Assembly (NCBI GenBank): GCA_937921825.1
Contig: CAKZVK010000048.1
Span: 1 to 58,256 of the forward strand
Direction of reading: 5' to 3'
Origin: an uncultured Saprospiraceae bacterium
GTDB taxonomy: Bacteria; Bacteroidota; Bacteroidia; Chitinophagales; Saprospiraceae
Length of the DNA: 58,256 bases
The translations under genes were made by a program, and so were the position numbers. Positions 44,725 to 52,619 of this stretch are shown piece after piece (the first letter of the stretch is position 1; the number at the start of each line of letters is the position of its first letter). Below the pieces are notes generated by a model that ran no database searches, was not told the DNA's origin, and saw nothing but the letters and a program-made list of their open reading frames with translations.

Positions 44725-45891
44725 CTAACTCTGAAACGGATTACTATACCTCACATCAGTCGTGATCGTCTTACTAGTTAAGGTCAGTAAAAATGCTTCT
44801 AGTGCATCCATATCCAAGTCCGTAAGATTCATTTTGACGGGTTGATTATTTTTGATGAGCTTGACATCGAGGTCCTTGTGATTAGCTACCCCACTGTTAT
44901 AATGATCTAGCACTTCACGCAGTGTAGAGAATCTACCATCATGCATATATGGAGCTGTGAGAGATATATTTCTTAGAGAAGGAATTGAAAATTTACCATT
45001 AGCAAACCCTTGATCTTCATAGACTTCATCTAGACCGATATTGGTAGTACCCGCAGTCGCCATGTAAGGATTATTAGAAAAACTCGTAGGTGAGGCGAAG
45101 TTGACACCATTATGGCAAGAAGAACAATTAGTCGTTTCGCTAAAGAAAAGGGTCATCCCATGCTTCTCTAGAGGACTGAAATTTTCAAAGTTGCTTTCTA
45201 GACCTTCATCAAATCTAGAGTCACTCTTGAATATAGATCCGACGAATTGGGCCATAGCCTCTTCTATTCTTTCTATATTAACCTCAGAGGAACCATAAGC
45301 TGCTGTGAATAAATCATCATAGTAATCTTCCTGTCTGATCTTACTGACCAGCTCATCTGTGGTCTCTATACCCATTTCGACATGATTAAATATTGGCTGT
45401 AGTGCCAGATTATTCAATGAAGCAGATCTACCATCCCAAAAGAAATTTCTCTTGGCTATCGGATTAGCTATAGACATTGAGTTTCTATCCGTTCTTTCTC
45501 CACCGAAGCCTTGGCTCAGAATTTCTGGATCAGCAAAGCCCGCAGATTGCTGATGGCAGCTGGCACAGGCGATAGAATTATTCTTAGAGAGTCTATTATC
45601 ATAGAAAAGTACTCTTCCTAAAGTCGCTACCTCGTCACTACTAATTTCCATACCATTCATAGCTCCAGTAATTACAGTACTGTTATTATGGGTATTCAAA
45701 GTGTTACCATCAAAGCTCAAAGTCTGAGAAAAACGAAAACCCTCAACTAAATCATTCACGCTAGTATAATCGTAAGTTGCTTCTGGCAGTGTAGGTTCAT
45801 GAATCAGAACACCTGTAGGTTCTCTCTGACAAGACATGATAAATAGAAATCCAACTAAGAGTAAACTGCAGATTTTGAATTGCGCTTTCAT
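44725..45891 (-). CDS. Di-heme cytochrome c peroxidase (MauG/CcpA family) lipoprotein
   Basis: This 388-residue protein has a lipoprotein signal (LLVGFLFIMSC, Cys near 21). It has two c-type heme sites: CASCH at 109-113 and CSSCH at 256-260. Between them is the family segment GGERTDRNSMSIANP and FFWDGRSASL, and after them SIPSLRNISLTAPYMHDGRFSTLREVLDHYNSG, where the Met ligand lies. It reduces hydrogen peroxide in the periplasm or belongs to the related MauG-type oxidases. The gene starts just 55 bp from the left inverted repeat of the insertion sequence, which may affect its promoter. Confidence 0.92.
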   Translation of the reverse strand: MKAQFKICSLLLVGFLFIMSCQREPTGVLIHEPTLPEATYDYTSVNDLVEGFRFSQTLSFDGNTLNTHNNSTVITGAMNGMEISSDEVATLGRVLFYDNRLSKNNSIACASCHQQSAGFADPEILSQGFGGERTDRNSMSIANPIAKRNFFWDGRSASLNNLALQPIFNHVEMGIETTDELVSKIRQEDYYDDLFTAAYGSSEVNIERIEEAMAQFVGSIFKSDSRFDEGLESNFENFSPLEKHGMTLFFSETTNCSSCHNGVNFASPTSFSNNPYMATAGTTNIGLDEVYEDQGFANGKFSIPSLRNISLTAPYMHDGRFSTLREVLDHYNSGVANHKDLDVKLIKNNQPVKMNLTDLDMDALEAFLLTLTSKTITTDVRYSNPFQS

Positions 45892-45999
45892 AGGAAGAAG
45901 TATTGTTAGTATAGATTAAACGTTACTAATTTAAGATAAATTTTATGAATGTCCACTTAATTACCAGTAAGCAAGTGTAGTGCACGGAACCTGAGATTA

Positions 46000-46019
46000 T
46001 TGTACCAAAAGAGGTACAA
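46000..46019 (+). promoter_or_regulatory. Hairpin abutting the transposase start codon
   Basis: TTGTACC and GGTACAA form a perfect 7-bp stem around a 6-nt loop, with its 3' arm ending directly before the ATG at 46020. If formed in mRNA it would hide the ribosome binding region and limit transposase translation, a common IS self-control device. Only the sequence is seen; the effect is inferred. Confidence 0.5.
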
Positions 46020-46925
46020 ATGAACATATTAACTTTTATTGACACATTCCCAGATGAACATTCTTGCAAAGAACACTTTCGTAAACAGCGAGAGAAAGAA
46101 GGCATAAAATGTAAGAAATGTCAATGCACTAAGCATTATTGGCTTAAAGCCAAATATCAATGGCAGTGTTCAGCATGTAATTTTAGGACATGTTTAAGAA
46201 GTGGGACTACCTTTCAATATAGCAAGCTACCGATACGTAAGTGGTATCTGGCAATGGTATTGATGTCGATGACAAAGAAAGGTCTTTCAGCGAAAGAGAT
46301 GCAACGTCAACTAGGTCACAAGAGATATGAAACGATATGGAAGATGATGCATACGATTAGAAAAGCAATGGGTAATAGAGAGAACCTTTACAAACTATCA
46401 GGTATGATTGAATTCGATGAAGCGTACATAAAGAAATCAACCCCAAAGAATGCCGAGTTAAAACGGGGCAAGGGTTCACAAGGGAAGCAAAATGTAGCTG
46501 TGGCGGGAGAATCGACTCCATTGGAGGACATAGAAAACGGAAAGAAATCAAAGCACTTTGGTTATTTGAAAATGAAAGTGTTACCAGGCCATGATGCAGC
46601 GGCGGTAGATGAAATGGTCAAACAGAACATAGATGAAAAGTCAATCGTGTTCAGTGATAAGAGTGCCAGTTATATAAACATCTCAGATTATGTAGAAACA
46701 CATTATGAAGAGAAGTCGACAAAAGAATCAGCGATAACTACTTTTCAATGGGTTCACATTGCCATTTCAAATGCAAAAAGATGGTTGCTAGGTATCCATC
46801 ATAAGATTAAAGGAAAGTACTTGCAAGCATACCTAGACGAATTCTGCTACAAAGTCAATCGAAGATATTTCGGGCAAAGGCTATTTGACAGACTGGTCTT
46901 GGCAATGGCCAAAACTTACTGGTAA
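46020..46925 (+). CDS. IS1595-family transposase
   Basis: This 301-residue protein has an N-terminal zinc ribbon (Cys31, Cys34, Cys50, Cys53) and a HTH-like GLSAKEMQRQLGHKRYETIW segment. The ISXO2-like DDE domain shows Asp133-Glu134 in MIEFDEAY, Asp213 in VFSDKSASY, and His246 with Asn251 in HIAISNAKRW. The family feature KGKYLQAYLDEFCYKVNRR follows. It catalyses cut-and-paste movement of the element. The frame is uninterrupted, so the element may still be active. It lies between a di-heme peroxidase and an outer-membrane protein, disrupting neither. Confidence 0.9.
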   Translation: MNILTFIDTFPDEHSCKEHFRKQREKEGIKCKKCQCTKHYWLKAKYQWQCSACNFRTCLRSGTTFQYSKLPIRKWYLAMVLMSMTKKGLSAKEMQRQLGHKRYETIWKMMHTIRKAMGNRENLYKLSGMIEFDEAYIKKSTPKNAELKRGKGSQGKQNVAVAGESTPLEDIENGKKSKHFGYLKMKVLPGHDAAAVDEMVKQNIDEKSIVFSDKSASYINISDYVETHYEEKSTKESAITTFQWVHIAISNAKRWLLGIHHKIKGKYLQAYLDEFCYKVNRRYFGQRLFDRLVLAMAKTYW

Positions 46926-46965
46926 CTTTCCGTACATTCGTATTAAATTTTACGAGAAATCATTC

Positions 46966-47511
46966 TCATCTAATATCTGCAACGATAAAAACACCTACAG
47001 GAGGCAAAAACCGTATATCCCCATCTCCTATATCAAAGGTTCGCCATAGATAGGAGGCCTCCGAATAGATAGATACCCTTGATGATAGCTTATACCCAAA
47101 GCCTGCTGCAGCAGAGATTCCCAATCCAGATTGATTGAAAATGAATAACTCTTCTCGTTCTAGATTTAATGTCCCAGAATGAAAGACCAAATTACCCGTA
47201 AATACGATGTAGAATTTTTCATTAAGTTCTTTCAGCTTCGAAAATCCCAAAGCCAAATGACCATAGCCTAGTCTGTCTGCTCTGTCCCCTTCGAATCCTA
47301 ATTGGACATTCATCATCTTGCCATTTTTCCCTACTCTATAGAGGAATTGGAAAGGGCCAGAAAACTCCACCTTATCAGTGAAAGGAATAAACTGGCTGAT
47401 CATCTCCGTCATATTAAAGCCAATAAATTGATTTTTCGCTGAAGCCTCTTGACTCAATAGTTGAGTACTATAGGTGGAGAAAGAAATGAGAATAAGAACT
47501 AAGTACTTCAC
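46966..47511 (-). CDS. Putative outer-membrane protein
   Basis: This 181-residue protein has an export signal (LVLILISFSTYSTQLLSQ) and short amphipathic strands with aromatic ends, consistent with a small barrel. It follows the 249-codon-class outer-membrane protein gene upstream after 2 bp, so the two form an operon. No known family motif stands out. The gene ends 40 bp from the transposase stop, just outside the insertion sequence. Confidence 0.55.
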   Translation of the reverse strand: MKYLVLILISFSTYSTQLLSQEASAKNQFIGFNMTEMISQFIPFTDKVEFSGPFQFLYRVGKNGKMMNVQLGFEGDRADRLGYGHLALGFSKLKELNEKFYIVFTGNLVFHSGTLNLEREELFIFNQSGLGISAAAGFGYKLSSRVSIYSEASYLWRTFDIGDGDIRFLPPVGVFIVADIR

Positions 47512-47513
47512 AA

Positions 47514-48188
47514 TTATTTCAGTCTATAGTTGATATAAATGAAAACTGGTGCATTTAAGGTAAAGTTGGAGCCGTTGGTTGTCATCTCATTTGAACGAGG
47601 AATCCCTAGCCCATCTGTGAATGATTGTACAGTCTTAGTAATGTTATGAAGGTAGGTCATATTAGCTTCCGTACTCAAGTAGAATCGTTCTCCGACAAAA
47701 TACCTAAAGCCTATTAGTGGACTAGCTCCAAATTCTAATACCCTCTGATCGACCCTGAAGATATCTTGTGTGAACACATCTGTATCACCAAGGACAGCAT
47801 TGCCGACGAGATCTAATCCATAATAAAATTGCCACCTTTTATCTATGGGCCTATTGACTTCTAGACCCAACCTTGTGGAATACTCTTGCTGTTTCGTCTG
47901 TCGGTTAACACCTGTCACACCATCAAAAAACTCATTTGTAGTTCCTCGAGCACCTAGGCCTAATCTGATAGCCGAATTCTTTTTAGTCCATCTCAGATAT
48001 ACTGGTAAGTCTGTGGCTCTTAGGCTACTCTCATTCCCAACAAAAGTGGAAATAACAGAGGTCACATTGATCCCAATATCAAAGCCAGAACTTTCTGTTT
48101 CATAAGGAACGGGTCTTTGGGCTTGCGAGTAAAGAGCACTCATCAGCAATAGGCCGAGCACTGAAACAATTTTTAGATTCGATCTCAT
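47514..48188 (-). CDS. Putative outer-membrane beta-barrel protein
   Basis: The start at ATG 48188 gives about 225 residues and an export signal (KIVSVLGLLLMSALYSQAQ). ATGs at 48200 and 48263 are alternatives with longer N-termini. The rest has alternating beta-strands (PVYLRWTKKNSAIRLGLG, FRYFVGERFYLSTEANMTY) ending VFIYINYRLK, typical of a barrel with a C-terminal aromatic/basic end. Function unknown. It is co-transcribed with the following small outer-membrane protein. Confidence 0.6.
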   Translation of the reverse strand: MRSNLKIVSVLGLLLMSALYSQAQRPVPYETESSGFDIGINVTSVISTFVGNESSLRATDLPVYLRWTKKNSAIRLGLGARGTTNEFFDGVTGVNRQTKQQEYSTRLGLEVNRPIDKRWQFYYGLDLVGNAVLGDTDVFTQDIFRVDQRVLEFGASPLIGFRYFVGERFYLSTEANMTYLHNITKTVQSFTDGLGIPRSNEMTTNGSNFTLNAPVFIYINYRLK

Positions 48189-48365
48189 ATTCATTTGCAT
48201 TGACTGAGCATTAAACTTACAATATTTCAGTTTGTCATGATTTATAACCCTATGATAAAACACTAGATTTTAATAAGCTTTAGAAACTATTCAGCTTCTT
48301 TCAGAGAATCTTAATTACTTTTAGTCACTCATATTTAACCAGTTAATAATTAAAATATTATCCTC

Positions 48366-50015
48366 TTGATAAAGAAATTAGTACCTATCATCCTTCTCCT
48401 TTCTATGAGTCTTGGATGTAAGCAGGAAGCAGAGAAGCTAGAACATTCCACTACTCTATCACAGCAAAGTTCTCCCATCTCTGCTAATACGATTAGGACC
48501 CATCTTGCAGAGCTAGCCTCAGATAAGTATGAAGGTAGAATGCCTTGTATGAAAGGTGGAAAAATGGCCGTAGACTACATAGAAACCCAACTCAAGAATA
48601 TGGGGCTAGAACCTGGCAACAAGGGGTCGTATACCCAAGATGTACCTTTATTGACTTTGGACGGGGCTATAGATGACGAAATGAAAATCACTGGAGGTGG
48701 CAGACCACTGCTCTGGAAAAAAGACAAAGACTTTGTCATACATTCAGAAAGAAAAACTGATCGCATCTCTATAGAGAATTCTGAGCTTGTCTTTTGTGGT
48801 TACGGTATCGTAGATGAAAAGAAAGGATGGAATGACTACGCTGGGATAGATATGAAAGGAAAGACAGCTGTCATCCTCATTAATGATCCTGGTTACGGAG
48901 GTGATGATCCAGAATTTTTCAATGGAGACATCATGACCTATGCGGGGAGGTGGGATTATAAATATGACATGGCTGACAAGATGGGAGCAGCCGGTCTACT
49001 CATGATACATACGACTCCTACAGCTGGTTACCCTTGGTTCGTTGTACAGAGCTCATGGACTGGACCTCAGCAAGGACTATCTGGCATAGACCGATCAGCA
49101 GACTGTGGTATCAAAGGATGGATACATCTGGATAAGGCAGTAGAGCTTTTTAGAACCTGTGGTATGGACTTTACAGCAGAGATGAAAGCGGCTAGAAAAC
49201 CCAATTTCAAGCCCAAGCCTATGAAAGCTCAAGTTACTGCTGCGGTAAATAACCGCTACGACGAATGTATCTCAAAGAATGTAATGGGGATGATCAGAGG
49301 CTCCAAGTACCCTGAAGAATATATTGTCTACACGGCACACTGGGACCATATCGGTATAGGTAAGGTTGTAGAAGGTGATTCTATATACAATGGGGCTCTA
49401 GACAATGCTAGTGGTGTAGCTACCCTACTCGCTCTAGCAGAAGCCCATCAGAATGCAGAGACCAAACCAGAAAGAAGCATCCTCTTTCTATTCGTGACAG
49501 CTGAAGAACAAGGACTCCTTGGGTCAGAATATTATGTAGAAAATCCTACGGTGCCCCTCTCCAAGATGGTCTGTAATCTCAATATGGATGGTGTCAATCC
49601 TTTAGGTAAAATGAAAGATGTAACCATTACTGGCAAAGGACATTCTCAGATGGATGAATATGCTGAAGAGGCTGCCCAGAAACAAGGCCGCTACATCATG
49701 GCAGAACAAGAACCTGAGAAAGGATATTTCTATAGATCAGACCACTTTAACTTTGCTAAGAAAGGGGTCCCTGCACTCTATGCAGAGGGCGCTTATGACC
49801 ATGCTGAAAAAGGTAAGGAATATGCCAAGGAACAGAAAGATGAATTCGTCGCCAAAAAGTATCATGCCCCTGCTGATGAATATGATCCGAAGACTTGGAT
49901 AATGGAAGGCATGGTACAGGATGCAGAATTGTACTTTAGTATAGGAGAAAGAATATCCAACTCCAGAGAATGGCCCAAATGGTATCCCAAATCAGAATTT
50001 AGCAGAACACCATAA
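48366..50015 (+). CDS. M28-family peptidase lipoprotein with PA-like insert
   Basis: The 549-residue protein starts with TTG, needed to supply the lipoprotein signal (PIILLLSMSLGC, Cys near 18). The N-terminal part to about 290 contains a PA-type protease-associated region (VFCGYGIVDEKKGWNDYAGI, MKGKTAVILINDPG). The zinc peptidase domain follows, with YTAHWDHIGIG, YNGALDNASGVATLLALAEA, FVTAEEQGLLGSEYY, a NLNMDGVNP strand and SDHFNFAKKGVPALY. It probably acts as an envelope aminopeptidase. It is the second M28 gene here, and unlike the 42141 gene it has no PDZ domain. The VOC gene follows 10 bp later. Confidence 0.9.
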   Translation: MIKKLVPIILLLSMSLGCKQEAEKLEHSTTLSQQSSPISANTIRTHLAELASDKYEGRMPCMKGGKMAVDYIETQLKNMGLEPGNKGSYTQDVPLLTLDGAIDDEMKITGGGRPLLWKKDKDFVIHSERKTDRISIENSELVFCGYGIVDEKKGWNDYAGIDMKGKTAVILINDPGYGGDDPEFFNGDIMTYAGRWDYKYDMADKMGAAGLLMIHTTPTAGYPWFVVQSSWTGPQQGLSGIDRSADCGIKGWIHLDKAVELFRTCGMDFTAEMKAARKPNFKPKPMKAQVTAAVNNRYDECISKNVMGMIRGSKYPEEYIVYTAHWDHIGIGKVVEGDSIYNGALDNASGVATLLALAEAHQNAETKPERSILFLFVTAEEQGLLGSEYYVENPTVPLSKMVCNLNMDGVNPLGKMKDVTITGKGHSQMDEYAEEAAQKQGRYIMAEQEPEKGYFYRSDHFNFAKKGVPALYAEGAYDHAEKGKEYAKEQKDEFVAKKYHAPADEYDPKTWIMEGMVQDAELYFSIGERISNSREWPKWYPKSEFSRTP

Positions 50016-50025
50016 AACCTAAATA

Positions 50026-50451
50026 ATGAGTAATAATATCCCCCCCTTTCATGTCGCTATTCCAGTGCATGATGTGCAACTGGCTAGAACTTTCTATAGA
50101 GAGGTACTCGGTTGTCCTGAAGGTCGATCAGATGAAAAATGGGTAGACTTCGATCTCTATGGCCACCAGTTTGTCATTCATTATAAGCCCGCTTCTGAGG
50201 AGCAAATACATACCAATGAAGTAGATGGACATGAGGTACCAGTTCCTCATTATGGGGTGGTCCTTACTTGGGAAGAATGGGAAGCACTTGCGGCTAGACT
50301 AAAAGCCCATGGACAAAAATTTGTTATAGAACCCTATATCAGATTTGAAGGTCAACCCGGAGAGCAAGCCACTATGTTTTTCTTAGACCCTTGTGGCAAT
50401 GCCCTAGAGTTTAAGGCCTTCAAAGACCTCACCCAAATGTTTGCCAAATAA
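50026..50451 (+). CDS. VOC-family (glyoxalase-like) protein
   Basis: This 141-residue protein folds as a vicinal oxygen chelate protein: [22 protein letters not shown] begins the first module, and the second ends [17 protein letters not shown]. His9, His in GVVLT-region partners and Glu in ALEFK are plausible metal ligands. VOC proteins include glyoxalases, dioxygenases and resistance proteins, and no substrate can be read. It sits 10 bp after the M28 peptidase and 7 bp before the MDR oxidoreductase, so the three probably form an operon. Confidence 0.8.
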   Translation: MSNNIPPFHVAIPVHDVQLARTFYREVLGCPEGRSDEKWVDFDLYGHQFVIHYKPASEEQIHTNEVDGHEVPVPHYGVVLTWEEWEALAARLKAHGQKFVIEPYIRFEGQPGEQATMFFLDPCGNALEFKAFKDLTQMFAK

Positions 50452-50458
50452 AAACAGT

Positions 50459-51475
50459 ATGAAAGCAATATATCTTCAGAAATATGGAGCGGCTGACAAA
50501 GCCTTCGAAATAAAAGAAGTCACTAGACCGTCTATCGCTCCCAATGAAGTCCTCATAAAAAATGAATGCTTCGGACTGAACTTCGCGGACGTCGTGGCTA
50601 GAAGAGGCCTCTATCCTGATGCACCTAAAAACCCGGCAGTCTTAGGCTATGATGTAGCAGGTATAGTGGCAGAGGTGGGAGCTGAAGTGGACCATGTTAG
50701 TGTTGGGGACAGAGTCGCTGCGCTTACAAGATTTGGAGGCTATGCTGAATACTCTAAAACCATGAAAGAAGGGGTCGCTTTACTTCCTGACAACATTGAT
50801 TTTGAAACAGGAACGGCATTGGCCACTCAAGCTTGTACAGCCCACTTTTGTGCAATCCACTGTGTCAATCTGTATGAAGGAGATCAGATCCTAGTACAAG
50901 CTGCTGCTGGTGGCGTCGGTACTATCCTGACACAGATCGCCAAGTCTAAAGGTTGCACCGTATTCGGAACGGCCTCTACCAAAAAACAGCAAGCCCTCAG
51001 AGACAATCAAGTAGACTTCCCTATTGATTATACCTCGGAAGATTTCTCTAAAGTTATCTCACAAACCCTCAATGGTAACAAACTGGATTTTGTGTTCGAT
51101 AGTATAGGAGGTAAAGCCTTCAAGCAAGGTTGGAAATTACTGCAGCCCGGTGGTACCATGGTAAACTTTGGTGCAGCAGCCCAAGTCTCTGGTAGCAATA
51201 AACTGAAGAGCCTAGGAGTCGTAGCAGGTTTTGGGGTATTCTCTCCTCTCCAACTATTAATGAGTTCTAAGTCCATGATCGCTGTAAACATGCTGAGAAT
51301 AGCCGACCACAAACCTAAACTGTTCCAAAGAACCTTTAATGGGGTCATGGAAATGGTAGAAGAAGGTATCATCAAGCCGATCATCTCTAAGACGTTCGCT
51401 GCTGAAGATCTGGCTGAGGCACATAGCTATCTTGAGACTAGACAGTCTATAGGTAAGATTGTAATGAAGTGGTGA
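50459..51475 (+). CDS. MDR-family NADPH:quinone-type oxidoreductase
   Basis: The start at ATG 50459 gives 338 residues and a normal family N-terminus. A TTG 18 bp upstream is less likely. The protein is a zinc-less medium-chain reductase: NECFGLNFADVVARRG, GYDVAGIVAEVG, the NADP-binding AAAGGVGTILTQIAKSKG, then a C-terminal LETRQSIGKIVMKW. The sequence pattern resembles synaptic vesicle VAT-1-like and quinone reductase groups. It probably reduces quinones or enones with NADPH. It is the last gene of the M28/VOC operon, followed by a 7-bp minisatellite. Confidence 0.88.
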   Translation: MKAIYLQKYGAADKAFEIKEVTRPSIAPNEVLIKNECFGLNFADVVARRGLYPDAPKNPAVLGYDVAGIVAEVGAEVDHVSVGDRVAALTRFGGYAEYSKTMKEGVALLPDNIDFETGTALATQACTAHFCAIHCVNLYEGDQILVQAAAGGVGTILTQIAKSKGCTVFGTASTKKQQALRDNQVDFPIDYTSEDFSKVISQTLNGNKLDFVFDSIGGKAFKQGWKLLQPGGTMVNFGAAAQVSGSNKLKSLGVVAGFGVFSPLQLLMSSKSMIAVNMLRIADHKPKLFQRTFNGVMEMVEEGIIKPIISKTFAAEDLAEAHSYLETRQSIGKIVMKW

Positions 51476-51484
51476 TTTTTCTAA

Positions 51485-51665
51485 TTGATAATGGATAATG
51501 GATAATGGATAATTGACAATGGATAATTGACAATGGATAAATGACAAATGATGATTGATGATGATGATTGATGATTGATGATTGATGATTGATAATTGAC
51601 AATGGATAACGGATAATTGACAATGGATAATGGATAATGGATAAGTGATAATTGATGATTGATAA
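51485..51665. repeat. Heptanucleotide minisatellite
   Basis: 181 bp of 25 consecutive 7-bp units plus one 6-bp unit at 51562-51567, of consensus NKGAYRA (mainly TGGATAA, TTGACAA, TTGATAA, TTGATGA). On the other strand the dominant unit is TTATCCA. Because 7 is not a multiple of 3, any frame across it reads a 7-residue peptide repeat, so long frames here are artefacts. Confidence 0.9.
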
Positions 51666-51825
51666 TTAGGAAATTAGTAGGCAAATTATTCCTTGATTTA
51701 AGTGGCTCAATGAGTATTTTCTAACGACTACCCTTTCCTGACTCTCTACTTTAGCTAAATAAGCCTTGTCTTTATTTGTTTTTTAGGCATTAGTAGGTCA
51801 TTTTTATACCCTTAATACAGATACT

Positions 51826-52383
51826 ATGAAATTCACATCCTTACTATTAATCTTTTCTCTTGTGCTTATTTACTCTTGCAAAGATGCACCAGAGAGACCT
51901 GGAGCTATTCTGGATGAGAATTACGAGCCTATTGCTCCTGTATCTAGTACGACTACTACACCACCTCCTGCAACTGCTGAGCCACCTCAGAATGCACAAG
52001 GTGTATGGCATTATACCTGTCCATCAGGTTGTGCTGGAGGAGCTGGATCAGCAACGCCATGTGCTGTATGTGGTACTACCCTAGTCCATAACCAAGGCTA
52101 TCATGCTGCGGGGGCTACTACACCAACTACAACGACCAATGCTGGAACTAATGTAGGGTCTATCACCAATCCTATAGTCAATGGAATAGGTGCGCCCGCG
52201 GTTACACCTGTAGCGCCAGGCGGTGCCATTACCCCTCCTACGACGACACCAGAACCTGCTCAGAATGCTTCTGGAGTATGGCACTACATCTGTAATGCTG
52301 GATGTGCTGGAGGAGGTGGATCTGCTACAGCTTGTGCGGGTTGTGGAGCTACTTTAGTTCATAATTCTGCATACCACCAGTAG
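51826..52383 (+). CDS. Lipoprotein with two zinc-ribbon-like repeat modules
   Basis: This 185-residue protein has a lipoprotein signal (LVLIYSC, Cys18) and a Pro/Thr-rich linker. Two near-identical modules follow: GVWHYTCPSGCAGGAG-type with Cys65, Cys69, Cys79 and Cys82, and GVWHYICNAGCAGGGG-type with Cys156, Cys160, Cys170 and Cys173. Each ends CGxTLVHNxxYH. The C-x3-C...C-x2-C pattern and the HY-T-C-P opening resemble heavy-metal-binding or rubredoxin-like ribbons (YTCPMHP-type), suggesting surface metal binding. It is likely an outer-membrane lipoprotein. The modules are spaced 91 residues apart by a Thr/Pro/Ala linker. Confidence 0.8.
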   Translation: MKFTSLLLIFSLVLIYSCKDAPERPGAILDENYEPIAPVSSTTTTPPPATAEPPQNAQGVWHYTCPSGCAGGAGSATPCAVCGTTLVHNQGYHAAGATTPTTTTNAGTNVGSITNPIVNGIGAPAVTPVAPGGAITPPTTTPEPAQNASGVWHYICNAGCAGGGGSATACAGCGATLVHNSAYHQ

Positions 52384-52619
52384 GGAGCCGAGGCTTCTTT
52401 ACCTTTCTTAGTTCAGTACACATTTGGTTAAGGTCCGAATCGATCTTGGTCCTGTTCGTCTATTATAACTAGAGGATCATCTGATTATCTATACCAATCT
52501 ATCTTGCTCCTTTATTTTTAGTCTTTGGTTTAAACAATTGCCTCGGAGAAGAAGTTTGTTATACTTATTAACCAAGGTTAATTAATTACTTAAAAAAGAT
52601 TCAAATCTTTGCACTGCAA

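Larger units (their letters stand above)
45947..46939. mobile_element. IS1595-like insertion sequence
   Basis: About 1 kb element with one intact transposase. Its ends are imperfect inverted repeats of 25 bp, 45947-45971 and 46915-46939, matching at 19 of 25 positions (outer GAATGT and inner TTACCAGTAAG conserved). The right repeat includes the transposase stop codon. A 9-bp TAAATTTTA lies one base outside the left repeat (45937-45945) and four bases outside the right one (46944-46952), a plausible target duplication, though the offsets differ, so the exact ends are uncertain. Confidence 0.7.

Noticed and set aside
51257-51684. Minus-strand frames reading repeated INYPLSIV-type peptides
   Set aside because: They come from the 7-bp minisatellite and antisense of the oxidoreductase gene; the heptad makes every frame open with a 7-residue repeat.
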